From Nocardia altamirensis NBRC 108246 (GTDB lineage Bacteria; Actinomycetota; Actinomycetes; Mycobacteriales; Mycobacteriaceae), in contig NZ_BDAY01000046.1 in assembly GCF_001612685.1 (NCBI RefSeq), positions 38,930 through 102,929 of the forward strand: a stretch of DNA of 64,000 bases, given 5' to 3'. This document shows positions 9,201 through 20,600 of this stretch, piece by piece. The position numbers were made by a program, and so were the translations under genes. Each line of letters opens with the position of its first letter. Position 1 is the stretch's first letter. The notes below the pieces were generated by a model. It made no database searches. It had not been told where the DNA came from and saw nothing but the letters and a program-made list of their open reading frames with translations.

Positions 9201-12200
9201 CGGACGTACTGGTGGCCCATCTCGTCGCCGAACTCGGCGGTGCCGCCGACGACGACCTGGAACCCAGCTCGGGCACAAGGCAATCGGTGGCTGACGACCC
9301 GATCGCGATCGTCGGCATGAGCTGCAGGCTGCCCGGCGGCGTGCGCAGCCCCGACCAGCTGTGGACGTTGGTCGCCGACGGTGTCGACGCCATCGCGGAA
9401 TTCCCCACCGACCGCGACTGGTCCGCATTGCCGGATACTTTCGCCCCTGTTGGTGGATTCCTCTCTGACGTAGGCGATTTCGACGCAGGCTTCTTCCGGA
9501 TCAGCCCGCGCGAGGCGCAGACGATGGATCCGCAGCAGCGGCTGGTGCTCGAGGTGGCCTGGGAGGCACTCGAAAACGCCGGACAGGATCCGGCCGCGCT
9601 GCGCCGCAGTCGCACCGCCGTCTACCTCGGCGCGATGCCACAGGACTATCTGCCGCGCTTGGACGATGTACCGGAGGCATTGGGCGGGCACGCCCTCACC
9701 GGTTCCGCGAACAGCGTGATCTCCGGCCGCGTCGCCTACACCTTCGGCTTCGAAGGCCCCGCGGTCACCGTCGATACGGCCTGCTCGTCGTCGCTGGTGG
9801 CGATGCACCTGGCCGCGCAATCGTTGCGGACAGGGGAGAGCACGCTTGCGCTGGCAGGCGGCGTGACCGTGATGTCGACGCCGGGCATGTTCGTCGAGTT
9901 CGCCAGGCAGGGCGGGCTGGCAGGCGATGGTCGCTGCAAGGCGTTCGCCGACACCGCCGACGGCACCGGCTGGTCCGAGGGCGTCGGTGTCGTTGTGCTG
10001 GAACGCTTGTCGGACGCGCGCCGCAACGGGCACCAGGTGCTCGCGGTGCTGCGCGGTTCCGCGATCAATCAGGACGGTGAATCCAACGGCCTGACCGCGC
10101 CGAACGGTCCCGCCCAGGAGCGGGTGATCCGGGCGGCGCTGCACAACGCGGGCCTCGCGCCCGCCGACGTGGACGCGGTCGAGGCGCACGGCACCGGCAC
10201 CAGCCTCGGCGACCCGATCGAGGCGCAGGCGCTGCTGGCCACCTACGGCCGCGAACGCACCGAACCGCTGTGGCTCGGCTCGCTGAAGTCGAACATCGGC
10301 CACGCCCAGGCCGCCGCAGGCGTGGCCGGGGTGATCAGGATGATCATGGCGATGCGGCACGGTGTCCTGCCGCGCACGTTGCACGTGGATGAACCGTCGC
10401 ACCGCGTCGACTGGTCCTCTGGTGCGGTGAAACTGCTGACCGAACAGCAGGATTGGCCGCTGCGGGACCGGCCGCGCCGGGCCGCGGTCTCCTCGTTCGG
10501 GATCAGCGGCACCAACGCGCACGTCATCCTGGAGCAGGGTGATCTCGTTGCCCCCGTGGTGGATTCGCCGGACGCCGACCGCACCGGTGCGGTGCTGCCG
10601 TGGGTGGTGTCGGCGCGCACGACCCGGACCCTGGCCGAGCAGGCGGCGCGACTGCATGCCGCGCTGGCCGAGGACGCCGCAGCAGATCCTGCCGACGTGG
10701 CGGCCGCACTGCTGCGGCGGACCCGGTTCGATCAGCGGGCCGTGGTACTCGGCAGTGACCGCGACGAGCTGCTGGCCGGGCTGGAGGTCCTAGCCCGGGG
10801 CGAGCGCGCGGCAGGCGTGCTCACCGGCAGTGCCCAGGCCGCGCCAGGGGTCGGTGTGCTGTTCTCCGGACAGGGCAGCCAACGCGTCGCGATGGGTGTC
10901 GAACTGGCACAGGAGTTTCCGGTCTTCGCCGCGGCCTGGCACGCGGTGTGCGCCGAGCTGGATCCGCTGCTCGAGCACCCGCTCGATACGGTGGTCGCGG
11001 CCGAGCCGGACTCCGAGCTTGCCGCGCTGCTCGACGAAACGGCGCTGACCCAGCCCGCGTTGTTCGCTTTCGAGGTGGCCGCCTACCGGCTGCTGGAATC
11101 GTTCGGGGTCGAGCCGGCCGTGCTGGTCGGCCATTCCATCGGCGAGCTGGCCGCCGCCCACGTGGCAGGCGTGTTCTCGCTGGCGGACGCCGCGCGGCTG
11201 GTCGCGGCACGCGGCCGGTTGATGCAGGCGCTGCCGCGCGACGGCGCGATGATCGCGGTCGAGGCTACCGAAGACGAGGTGCGCGAGATCCTCGCCGACT
11301 CGGCCGATCGGGTGTCCATCGCGGCGCTCAACGGGCCGACCTCGACCGTGCTGTCCGGTGCCGAGGCGCCTGCCGTGGAGGCGGCCGCGGCCCTGGCCGC
11401 GCAGGGCCGCAAGACAACTCGGCTGCGCGTCTCGCATGCCTTCCACTCGCCGTTGATGGAGCCGATGCTCGCCGAGTTCGCGGCGGTGGCCGCGACGGTC
11501 GACTACGCACCCGCGCGAATTCCGATGGTGTCCAACGTGACCGGGCTGCTTGCTGAGGCAGGAGAATTGCAGCAGCCGGAGTATTGGGTACGGCACGTCC
11601 GCGCCGCGGTCCGCTTCGCCGACGGCGTTCGCGCCGCCCTCGCGGCAGGCGCGCAGGTGCTGGTCGAGGCGGGCCCGGACGCGTTGCTCACCGGCATGGC
11701 CGCCGAGACGCTGGCGGAAACGGCGGACGAGGCGGTGGTGGTGCCGATGTTGCGCCGCAACCGATCCGAAACCCGCTGTTTCGCAGAGGCGTTGGGCCGA
11801 CTGCTCGTGGCCGGAGTGCCCGTCGACCTGGCTGCTCAGCCAGCCGTGACGCAGCGGCCTGGGCACCACGTGCACTTGCCGACCTACGCCTTCGACCACC
11901 AGCGCTACTGGGTCCGTGCGGTGTCGGCTGCCGGCGACCTGTCCGCCTCCGGCCTGGCGACCGTCACCCATCCGTTCCTCGGTGCCGCCACCGACTTGGC
12001 CGTCGGCGGGCAGCGTGTCTTCACCGGCAGGCTGACCGTCGCCGACCACCCGTGGCTCACCGATCACACGATCTTCGGGACCCCGGTGTTCCCCGGAGCC
12101 GCGTTCGTGGAACTGGCGCTTCGCGCACTCGACGACACCCTCGGCGCAGTGGCTGTCGCGGACCTGACACTGCACGCGCCGCTCACCATGACCGGTGCGG

Positions 12201-14449
12201 TCGTGCTGCAACTCCTCGTCGGACCGGATCAGGCCGAATCGGAAACAAACGGTGCGGCAACGGAACCCGGCATCCGCACGATCGACGTGTACAGCCGCCC
12301 CGCGGACGGCTCCACCAGCGACTGGACCAAGCACGCGACCGGCAAGCTCACCGCAAGGCCGGTGATCGCCCCCGAGACAGCCGAGTGGCCGCCGCAGCAC
12401 GCCGCACCGGTCGACCTGGCCGGGTTCTATCCCGGACTGGTCGCACACGGCTACGAGTACGGCCCCGCCTTCCGCGGCCTGCACGCACTGTGGCGGGCCG
12501 AAGACGAGGTGTTCGGCGAGATCGAGTTGCCCGCAACGGTTCCCGCGGCCGGATTCGCCGTGCACCCCGCGCTGTTCGATGCCGCACTGCACCCCATGCT
12601 CGCGCTGCTCACCGACACCGACCCGGACGAAGTGCTGCTGCCGTACGCCTGGCGCGGCATCGGCGTCCACGCGCGGGCAGGCACGCGGGTGCGAGTGCAG
12701 TGCGCGCGCACCGGCCCCGCCGAGGTCGCGCTGTCGATCACGACACCCGAGGGCACACCGGTGCTCACCGTCGAATCCCTCGCGCTGATGCCGGCCACCG
12801 CCAGGCAGCTGCGCGGCGGAGCCGACGGGCTGTACCGAATCGATTGGCCGACAGTGCCGGTGGGTGCTGTCCCTGCTGACCGGGCGCCCACGATCCTGTA
12901 CGTCGACGCGGAGCCGGGATCGGTGCCGGAGGCGGCGCGCACGGTGGCGCGACGCGTCCTCGAAGCGGTGCAGGAGCGCCTTGCCGATGCCACGGCCACG
13001 GCGCCGCTGATCATCGCGACCAGGCACGCGGTCGCGGTCACCGCGGCGGAGTCGCCCGATCTCGTGCTTGCCCCGGTCTGGGGGCTGGTCCGGTCCGTGC
13101 AGGCCGAGCATCCGGATCGCTTCGTGCTTGTCGACACCGACGGGCAGCGGACATCGCTGCAACTGCTCGCCACGATCGACCCGGCCGGTGAACCCCAGCT
13201 GGCCATCCGTGACGGAGTGGCGCAGGTGCCACGGTTGGCCGCCGCATCGGCCAATGGCCGCTCGGCGCGGTGGAATCCGGACGGTACGGTGCTGCTGAGC
13301 GGCGCCACCGGCGCGCTGGGTGCGCTGTTCGCCAGGCACCTCGTCGCCGCACACGGAGTGCGAAAACTGTTGCTGCTCAGCCGCCGTGGCGGCGCGGCCC
13401 CCGGTGCGGATGCGCTCGCGGCCGAGCTCGCCGAGCTCGGTGCCCAGGTCACTTGGGCAGCGTGCGATCTCTCCGATGCCTCGGCGTTGGCCGCGCGGAT
13501 CGCCGAAATCCCCGCGCACGCACCGCTGTCCGCGGTCGTGCACCTGGCGGGCGTGCTCGATGACGGCGGCGTGGAAACCATGCGAGGCGAACAACTGGAT
13601 CGAGTGTTCGCCCCGAAGGTTGATGCCGCATGGCATCTGCACGAGCTGACCAAGGAACTGCCGCTGGCGGAGTTCGTGCTGTATTCCTCGATCGTCGGCA
13701 CGGTCGGCAACGGCGGCCAGGCGAACTACGGCGCCGCGAACAGCTTCCTCGACGCGCTCGCCGCACATCGCACGGCGGCGGGGTTGCCTGCCCGTTCCTT
13801 GGCCTGGGGCCCTTGGGAACTCGGCATGGCAGGCGATCTGGACGAGGTGGCCCTCGCCCGGTTCCGCCGTTCCGGGATGCGGCCGCTGCCCGCGGACACG
13901 GGCGCCGCGCTGTTCGACGCGGCGCTGCGGAGCGAAGCGGCAGTGGTGGTTCCGGTGCTGCTCGATCGGGCCGCTCTGCGGGCGGGGGAGCGGATCCCCG
14001 CGGTGCTTCGGGCGCTGGTGCCCGCGGCGACGCCGAGGACCGAGCCGGACGACACGCCTGCCTTCGCCGCCGAACTGGCCGGGCTCGCGCCCGCCGAGCG
14101 GCGGGAACGACTCATCGAGCTGCTGCTCTCGATCGCGGCGACCGTGCTCGACTACCCGGATCCCGACGATATCGACGCCGACCTGTCGTTCAAGGAGATC
14201 GGCTTCGACTCGCTCAGCGGGGTGGAGTTCCGTAACCAGGTCAAGCAGGACACCGGAGTTCAGGTCCCGGCCACCGTGATCTTCAACTACCCGACCACCG
14301 CCGCGCTCGCGGATCGGTTGCAGGAGTTGCTGTTCCCCGCCGAGGAGGCGGAGAGCATCGACTTCGACGAGGCGGTGTCGGAGCTGGACGACGAGATCGA
14401 CGCGCTCGACCTCGACGATCTGATCAATCGGGCCTTCAGCAGCGACTGA
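6299..14449 (+). CDS. Type I PKS 1: KSQ loading module + module 1
   Basis: 2716 residues. Loading module: KSQ (about 18-430, Cys replaced by Gln180 in DTAQSSS), AT (535-800; GHSQGE and YASH, methylmalonyl), ACP (Ser939 in FDSV). Module 1: KS (1000-1425, Cys1162 in DTACSSS), AT (1518-1800; GHSIGE and HAFH, malonyl), DH (1890-2180; His1923 in HTIFGTPVFP, Asp in FDAALH), KR (2328-2540; GATGALG, LDD, QANY), ACP (Ser2638 in FDSL). The KSQ would decarboxylate methylmalonyl-ACP to a propionyl starter; module 1 then adds malonyl and makes an enoyl. An acidic C-terminal tail (SELDDEIDALDLDDL) looks like a docking domain for PKS 2. The GTG start follows AGGAGG. KR has the B-type LDD mark. A strong hairpin follows the stop, so this gene may be its own transcript. 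Confidence 0.95.
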   Translation: MKGNKELGQQPGDAGREAVAVIGLSCRVPGAGDHRAFWRMLCDGADGITTIPDDRWPAEVAELAQFRRAGLLDRVGEFDAGFFGISPREAAAMDPRQRLALELSWEALEDARITPDRLHGSDTAVYFGATSDDYAALVGRHGEQAVSHHSLTGLWRGVIANRISHRFGFHGPSVTVDTAQSSSLVAVYLAAQSLLSGDAGIALAGGVHLNLVPDSTLALARAGALSPDGISYTFDARANGFVRGEGAGVVVLKRLADAVADGDPIYCVLLGGAVNHDGAGQALTVPDAEAQQAVLRAAYDRAGVDPGQVGYVELHGTGTRAGDPVEARALGAVFGAGRAAAQPLLVGSVKTNIGHLDAAAGVAGLIKVALSLRHGVLPASLNYAEPNPAIPMDEWKLRVATAATPWADGPRVAGVSSFGVGGANCHLVVGAAPTREVADRSEAVDVPVPVAISGGSAAALRAQAARLREWVAEHPDLSVADLAYSTLTTRAALPQRGVVLAADRTELQAGLAALAEGAPAPDVVSGVVRAGTGVVWVFPGQGSQWLGMALGLWDSLPVFAARMDECERELSGLVDWSLRAVLDDEAALARVDVVQPTLFAVMVSLAEVWRTAGVVPDAVVGHSQGEIAAACAAGLISLADGMRLSVGRSKAIATELSGRGTMASLALPAAEVDTTRVSVAAINGPQAVVISGDVDAVHAVVAETVAREVRARVIPVDYASHSTHVEAIRDEVHAAAAGITVTDSGIAFYSTVAGARLDPAELDAEYWYRNLRQPVRLSETVAALGAAGHSVFVEVSPHPVLTGPIQDTVEDAVVQGSLRRNEPELRRMLTSLAELYTAGVPVELAALLPGGSPITLPTYAFQRTAYWVEGSGTFSMPGLAAAGGPVKGVPDDSDDEAAVAFSTRDLRQLVRAQAAAVLGHADASAIETAHTFKEQGFDSVTAVELRNRLNAATGLRAPTSLLFDYPTPDVLVAHLVAELGGAADDDLEPSSGTRQSVADDPIAIVGMSCRLPGGVRSPDQLWTLVADGVDAIAEFPTDRDWSALPDTFAPVGGFLSDVGDFDAGFFRISPREAQTMDPQQRLVLEVAWEALENAGQDPAALRRSRTAVYLGAMPQDYLPRLDDVPEALGGHALTGSANSVISGRVAYTFGFEGPAVTVDTACSSSLVAMHLAAQSLRTGESTLALAGGVTVMSTPGMFVEFARQGGLAGDGRCKAFADTADGTGWSEGVGVVVLERLSDARRNGHQVLAVLRGSAINQDGESNGLTAPNGPAQERVIRAALHNAGLAPADVDAVEAHGTGTSLGDPIEAQALLATYGRERTEPLWLGSLKSNIGHAQAAAGVAGVIRMIMAMRHGVLPRTLHVDEPSHRVDWSSGAVKLLTEQQDWPLRDRPRRAAVSSFGISGTNAHVILEQGDLVAPVVDSPDADRTGAVLPWVVSARTTRTLAEQAARLHAALAEDAAADPADVAAALLRRTRFDQRAVVLGSDRDELLAGLEVLARGERAAGVLTGSAQAAPGVGVLFSGQGSQRVAMGVELAQEFPVFAAAWHAVCAELDPLLEHPLDTVVAAEPDSELAALLDETALTQPALFAFEVAAYRLLESFGVEPAVLVGHSIGELAAAHVAGVFSLADAARLVAARGRLMQALPRDGAMIAVEATEDEVREILADSADRVSIAALNGPTSTVLSGAEAPAVEAAAALAAQGRKTTRLRVSHAFHSPLMEPMLAEFAAVAATVDYAPARIPMVSNVTGLLAEAGELQQPEYWVRHVRAAVRFADGVRAALAAGAQVLVEAGPDALLTGMAAETLAETADEAVVVPMLRRNRSETRCFAEALGRLLVAGVPVDLAAQPAVTQRPGHHVHLPTYAFDHQRYWVRAVSAAGDLSASGLATVTHPFLGAATDLAVGGQRVFTGRLTVADHPWLTDHTIFGTPVFPGAAFVELALRALDDTLGAVAVADLTLHAPLTMTGAVVLQLLVGPDQAESETNGAATEPGIRTIDVYSRPADGSTSDWTKHATGKLTARPVIAPETAEWPPQHAAPVDLAGFYPGLVAHGYEYGPAFRGLHALWRAEDEVFGEIELPATVPAAGFAVHPALFDAALHPMLALLTDTDPDEVLLPYAWRGIGVHARAGTRVRVQCARTGPAEVALSITTPEGTPVLTVESLALMPATARQLRGGADGLYRIDWPTVPVGAVPADRAPTILYVDAEPGSVPEAARTVARRVLEAVQERLADATATAPLIIATRHAVAVTAAESPDLVLAPVWGLVRSVQAEHPDRFVLVDTDGQRTSLQLLATIDPAGEPQLAIRDGVAQVPRLAAASANGRSARWNPDGTVLLSGATGALGALFARHLVAAHGVRKLLLLSRRGGAAPGADALAAELAELGAQVTWAACDLSDASALAARIAEIPAHAPLSAVVHLAGVLDDGGVETMRGEQLDRVFAPKVDAAWHLHELTKELPLAEFVLYSSIVGTVGNGGQANYGAANSFLDALAAHRTAAGLPARSLAWGPWELGMAGDLDEVALARFRRSGMRPLPADTGAALFDAALRSEAAVVVPVLLDRAALRAGERIPAVLRALVPAATPRTEPDDTPAFAAELAGLAPAERRERLIELLLSIAATVLDYPDPDDIDADLSFKEIGFDSLSGVEFRNQVKQDTGVQVPATVIFNYPTTAALADRLQELLFPAEEAESIDFDEAVSELDDEIDALDLDDLINRAFSSD

Positions 14450-14470
14450 GGCCACCGCAAGCAGGCACAC

Positions 14471-14500
14471 GGCCGCGCGACCGAAAGGGGTCGCGCGGCC
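14471..14500 (+). terminator. Hairpin between PKS 1 and PKS 2
   Basis: Perfect 12-bp stem GGCCGCGCGACC / GGTCGCGCGGCC with loop GAAAGG, 21 nt after the PKS 1 stop, followed by TTCTGCTGT. It looks like an intrinsic terminator or attenuator inside the assembly-line locus. Confidence 0.65.
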
Positions 14501-14550
14501 TTCTGCTGTCCGACTTCGACGAGAAGTATTGCGCAGCAACGGACCTCGGT

Positions 14551-14556
14551 GTATCC
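14551..14556 (+). promoter_or_regulatory. GTATCC element before PKS gene 2
   Basis: GTATCCG in the 212-nt gap, after the hairpin at 14471-14500 and 105 nt before the PKS 2 start. Its place after a terminator-like hairpin fits a new promoter for PKS 2 and the genes downstream. Confidence 0.4.
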
Positions 14557-14661
14557 GACGCCACTGCGTTGCGCTCTTTCAAGACGTCCGGTCCGTTGGT
14601 TGCCGCAGTGTCGCAGGCCCCGGTTCCGGACATTGGCGTGTAAGCACACGGGAGGAATGGC

Positions 14662-17600
14662 ATGGCCGTCGAGAAGCCGGACGTCGTCGGGGCGCTGCGT
14701 AGGTCGCTCAAGGAATCGGAGCGACTGCGCCGCGAGAATCAGCAGCTGGCCGACCGGGTCAGCGAGCCGCTGGCGATTGTCGGCATGAGCTGCCGGTACC
14801 CCGGCGGCGTCGGCTCGCCGGACGAGCTATGGGAGTTGGTGACGCAGGGCCGAATCGGCACCTCCGAGTTCCCCACCGACCGTGGCTGGGACATCGCGAA
14901 CCTCTACCACCCCGACCCCGACCACCCAGGGACCGCGTACACCCGTGAGGGCGCCTTCCTGGACGGCATGGCCGACTTCGACGCCGAATTCTTCGGGGTG
15001 AGCCCGCGCGAGGCGCTGGTGATGGACCCGCAACAGCGGCTGCTGCTCGAGACCGCCTGGGAGGCTTTCGAGGACGCCGGGATCGATCCGATCGCGCTGC
15101 GCGGCAGCGATACCGGTGTGTTCTGCGGCGTGATGTTCTCCGACTACCAGTACGTGGCGGGCGAGAGTGCCCGCCGCGCGGAGATCGAGGGCTATCTGGC
15201 CATCGCCTCGGCGCCGAGTGTGGCCTCGGGGCGGATCAGCTTCGCGTATGGGCTGGAGGGTCCGTCGGTCACCGTCGACACCGCGTGTTCGGCGTCGCTG
15301 GTCGCCATCGACGTGGCCGCCAAGGCGCTGCGCGGCCGCGATTGCTCGCTGGCCCTGGTCGGCGGCGTCTCGGTGATGGTGCGGCCCAACCCGTTCATCG
15401 AATTCAGCCGCCAGCGGGCGCTGTCGCCGGACGGGCGCTGCAAGGCCTACGCGGCCGCCGCGGACGGGGTCGGCTGGGGCGAGGGCGTCGGCCTGATTGT
15501 CCTGGAACGACTTTCCGACGCCACCCGCAACGGACACCGGGTCCTCGCGGTGGTGCGCGGCAGCGCGGTGAACCACGACGGTGCGAGCAACGGTTTGACC
15601 GCACCCAACGGCCCATCGCAGGAGCGGGTGATCCGCACGGCACTGGCGAACTCCGGGCTGGCCGCGGCCGACGTGGACGTGGTCGAGGGCCACGGCACCG
15701 GAACCAAACTCGGCGATCCGATCGAGGCGGAGGCCCTGCTGGCCACCTACGGCCAGCATCGGGACAACCCGCTGTGGCTCGGGTCGGTGAAGTCCAACAT
15801 CGGGCACACCCAGGCGGCCGCAGGCGTGGCAGGGGTCATCAAGATGGTGCAGGCGATGCGCCACGAAATGCTGCCGCGCACACTGCATGTGGACGCGCCG
15901 TCGCCGCACGTCGATTGGTCCTACGGCCGTGTCGAGCTGCTGACCGAGCCGCAGCCGTGGCTGCGTGGTGAGCGGCCGCGCCGGGCCGGGGTGTCTTCGT
16001 TCGGCGTCAGCGGCACCAACGCCCACGTGATTCTCGAAGAGGCGCCGGTCGTTCCGGTCGAGACGGCGGAGCCCGCCGCGACCGTGCGTCCGCCCGCGGT
16101 GCCGGTGCTGCTCTCGGCGCGCAGCGAAGGCGCGCTGCGCGAACAGGCGGACCGGATCCGGGCGCACATGATCGCGCGGCCCGAAATCTCCTATCTGGAT
16201 GTTGCTTTCGCGCAGGCGACCACGCGTGCATGGTTGGACCGGCGGGCCGTGATCGTGGCGGCCGATCGCGGCGACCTGTTGACCAAGCTGTCCGAGCTGA
16301 GCTCGGCCGAGCCCGCCGGGCGAGTGGTCGAGGGCCGCGTGCTCGCCTCGACTGTGAAGCCGGTGTTCGTGTTTCCGGGTCAGGGCGCGCAGTGGGTCGG
16401 CATGGCCGTTGAGTTGCTCGATACCGCACCGGTTTTCGCGGAGCGGTTGCGTGAGTGCGGCAAGGCTTTGGCTGAGTTCACCGACTGGGACTTGGAAGCG
16501 GTGCTGCGCAGTGCTGATGGCGCGCCGTCGCTCGACCGAGTGGATGTGGTGCAGCCCGCGTTGTGGGCAGTGATGGTGTCGCTCGCCGCGCTGTGGCGCT
16601 CCTACGGTGTGGAACCCACCGCGGTCGTGGGTCATTCGCAGGGCGAGATCGCGGCCGCCGTGGTGGCTGGCGGTCTGTCGCTGACCGACGGCGCACGAGT
16701 CGCCGCCCTCCGGTCGCGCGCGATCGCGCAGCATCTGGCCGGTCTCGGCGGCATGATGTCGGTGGCCGCGCCGGTGGAGCGGGTGACCGAGCTGCTCGCA
16801 CCGTACGACGGGCGGGCTTCCATCGCGGCGGTCAATGGTCCTGCGGCGGTAGTTGTTTCCGGTGCACCCGAGGCGCTGGACGAGCTGCTGGCGGTGTGCG
16901 AGGGCGAGGAGATCCGGGCCAGGCGGGTCGCGGTGGACTATGCCTCGCATTCGGCACAGGTGGAAACCATCGAGGCAGAGCTGGCGACGTTGCTTGCGCC
17001 AGTGACACCGCAATCGGGGTCGATCCCGTTCTACTCGACGGTTACCGGCGAATTCGTCGACACCTCGGTACTGGACGGCGGCTACTGGTATCGGAACCTG
17101 CGTGGCCGTGTCGGTTTCGAGCCTGCGATCCGCGCACTGCTCGACCAAGGTGCCGGGTGCTTTGTCGAGATGTCCCCGCATCCGGTGCTGACGATGGCGG
17201 TCGAGGAGACGATCACCGCGCAGGGCGGTCAGGGGCGTGCGGGCGTGCTGGGTTCACTGCGCCGCGACGACGGCGGATTCGACCGGTTCGTCACCTCACT
17301 CGCCGAGGCACACGTGTGCGGCGTCGAGGTCGACTGGTCCGTGAGCTTCGCGGGCACGGGCGCGCAGCGGGTTTCCTTGCCTACCTACGCTTTCCAACGG
17401 GAACGCTTCTGGCTGACCGCTGGCGTCGGCACGGGCGACGCGGCCGCGGCCGGGCTCGGCCGGGTCGCACACCCGATCCTGGCCGCCTCGGTGACGGTCG
17501 GTGACCGCGACGAATGGGTGTTCACCGGCCGCCTCTCGCACGACACTCAGCCGTGGCTGCGTGAGCACCTGGTGCTCGGCACCGCCATCGTGCCCGGGGC

Positions 17601-20600
17601 CGCGCTGATCGAACTGACCGCCGCCGCGGCGCGCACTGTCGGCTGCGACGTCATCGACGAATTGATCCTCGAAGCTCCGCTGACCCTCGATGCCGACACG
17701 GTGCGGCAGCTGCAGGTGGTCTTCGGCCCGGCGGACGGCGACGGCGCCCGCACAGTGTCCCTGTACTCCCGTGTCGAAACCGCCAGCGACACTGAGGAAC
17801 CGGTCGAGACGATCCGCCACGCCCGCGGCAAGGTCACCGTCGACCCGGAACCGGCGCGTGCCGCCGTGCAGTGGCCGCCGGTCGGCGCAGATCGGGTGTC
17901 GGTCGATGACCTGTACGAGCGCCTGGCCGACGCGGGCCTCGAATACGGCCCGCTGTTCCAAGGCGTGCAAGCGGCCTGGCGCGACGGCAACGACATCTAC
18001 ACCGAGGTCGCCCTGCCCGACGACAGCGAAGGCGACGCGCTCGGCGCCGACGGTTTCGTGGTGCACCCGGCCCTGCTCGACGCCGCACTGCACGGCGCGC
18101 TGCTGGACAAAGCGCCGGGTTCAGCACCCGATCTACCCTTCTCCTGGTCCGGCGTGCGATTCGGGCAACGTGCCGGATCGCGGGTGCGGGCACGCATCAG
18201 CTCCGGCGGCACCGCAGGTCTTCGCATCGACATCGTCGACGAGGACGGCGCAAGCGTGGTGTCCGTCGACGGCCTCACCCTGCGCGCGGTGGCTCCCGGC
18301 CAGCTGGCCGGCGGCGCCGCGACCCCCGCGCAGTCGCTGTTCCAGCTCGATTGGGCGGCAGTGCACTGGGACTCGTCGGCGTCCGACGCGCAGAGCGCAG
18401 CGCAGATCGCCGTGCTGGCCGCCGCGCAGGCCGCAGACATCGATGACCTCGATCGCGCCGTTGGCGCGGGCCTGCAGTCGCCCGATCTGGTGCTCGCCGC
18501 CCTCGAAACCCCGGACACCGCAGGCGATCCGGTGGCCGCCGCGACCGCCGTGACGGAATCGACGCTGGCCATGGTGCAGCGCTGGCTGGCGGCCGAAAAC
18601 CTCAGTGCCGCAACACTTGTCGTGGTGACCAAGCGAGCGGTCGCAGTCGGCGCGGAAGCACCGGATCTGACGCAGTCCCCGGTGTGGGGTCTGATCCGCA
18701 GCGCCCAGGCCGAGCATCCGGACCGATTCCTGCTGGTCGACCTGGATTCCGCTGTCGACCCGGAGCTGGACTGGTCCGCGCTGGCGGCGCTCGACGAACC
18801 ACAGCTGGCGATGCGTGCAGGCGGACTGTTCGCGCCGCGGCTCGGCAAGGTCGCTGCGGCCCAGGAGGGCACCGGTTGGCGGCTGTCGAGCACCCGCAAG
18901 GGTTCGCTGGAGAACCTGGCGATCGTGCCGCACGACGGCGGGCGTCCGCTCGGCGTCGGCGAGGTGCGGATCGGCATCCGGGCCGCCGGTGTCAACTTCC
19001 GCGACGTTCTGATCGCGCTCGACCGGTATCCCGGCGAGGCGCCGCTCGGCAGCGAGGCTGCCGGTGTCGTGCTCGAAACCGGTTCCGGCGTCACCGATCT
19101 CGCGCCCGGCGACCGGGTGTTCGGCATCGTGCCCGACGCCTTCGGCCCGGTCTCGGTCGCCGATCGGCGCACCATCGCACTGATGCCGGACACCCTCACC
19201 TTTGCCGAGGCCGCCGCGGTGCCGGTGGTGTACCTGACCGCCTACTACGGCCTGGTCGATCTGGCCGGACTCCAGGCAGGGGAGCGGCTGCTCGTGCACG
19301 CCGCCGCGGGCGGCGTCGGCATGGCGGCGGTGCAGCTCGCCAACCACTTCGGCGCCGAGGTGCTTGCCACCGCGAGCCCGGCGAAGTGGCAGGCCGTGCG
19401 GGCGCTCGGGGTGCCCGAGGATCGCCTTGCCTCCTCGCGAGATCTGGGCTTCCGCACCGACTTCGCCGCGGTGACCGGCGGTGCCGGGGTCGATGTCGTG
19501 CTCAACTCGCTGGCCGGTGAATTCATCGACCGCACCCTCGAATTGCTGCCGCGCGGTGGCCGGTTCATCGAGATGGGCAAGACCGACCTGCGCGATCCGG
19601 ACGTGGTCGCCCGCGAGCACGCCGGCGTGCGCTACCGCTCCTATGACCTGCTCGAGGCGGGGCCGGACCGGATCCAAGAGATGCTGACCGAGATCGCCGG
19701 GCTGTTCACCGCCGGCGTGCTGGTGCCTTCGCCGATCCGGGCGTGGGACGTGCGCCAAGGTGCGGCCGCCTTCCGGTTCCTGCGTGAGGGCCGCAATGTC
19801 GGCAAGGTGGTGCTCACCGTGCCTGCGCCGCTGGATCCGGACGGGACCGTGCTGATCACCGGTGGCACCGGTGGCCTCGGCGCACTGGTGGCGAAACACC
19901 TTGTGGCACAACACGGCGCACGGCATCTGCTGCTGGTGAGCCGTCGCGGCCCCGATGCGCCCGGTGCCAGGGAACTGATCGCCGAACTGGCCGCGGCAGG
20001 CGCGCATGCCGAGGTCGCCGCCTGCGATGCCGCCGACCGCGCCCAGCTTGCGGCGCTGCTCGACGGCCTCGACCGGCCGCTCACCGCGGTCGTGCACACC
20101 GCGGGTGTGCTCGACGACGGCGTCGTGGAAGCGTTGACACCGCAACAGCTTCGGCGGGTGCTGCGGCCCAAGCTCGACGCCGCATGGAACCTGCACGAGC
20201 TCACCGCGCATCGCGACCTGGCCGCGTTCGTCGTGTTCTCCTCGGCCGCAGGCATTCTCGGTAACCCGGGGCAGGCGAACTACGCGGCAGCCAACGCGGC
20301 TGTCGACGCACTCTCCGCCGTGCGTCGGGCCGCCGGACTTCCCGCCGTCTCATTGGCCTGGGGCCTGTGGGCCGACGCGACCGGGATGACCGGGGAACTC
20401 GGCGAGGCGGACCTGGCCAGGATGGAACGCACCGGCATCGGCGCGATCACCGCCGACCTCGGTCTGCAACTGTTCGATCAGGCCCTCACCGCGGATCCGG
20501 CGTTGCTGGCTCCGGTGCGCCTGAACCTGGCCGCGCTGCGCGGTCAGGCGCGCGAGGGGCTGCTGCCCGCACTGCTGCGCGATCTGGTCAAAGCGCAGGC

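Noticed and set aside
5456..10657. Very long minus-strand open frame opposite the KS fragment and PKS 1
   Set aside because: Arg/Pro/His-rich translation without any domain; it is the antisense shadow of GC-rich PKS codons. The same holds for the long frames opposite 10790-14539, 18133-20211, 22501-25107 and 33986-36688.
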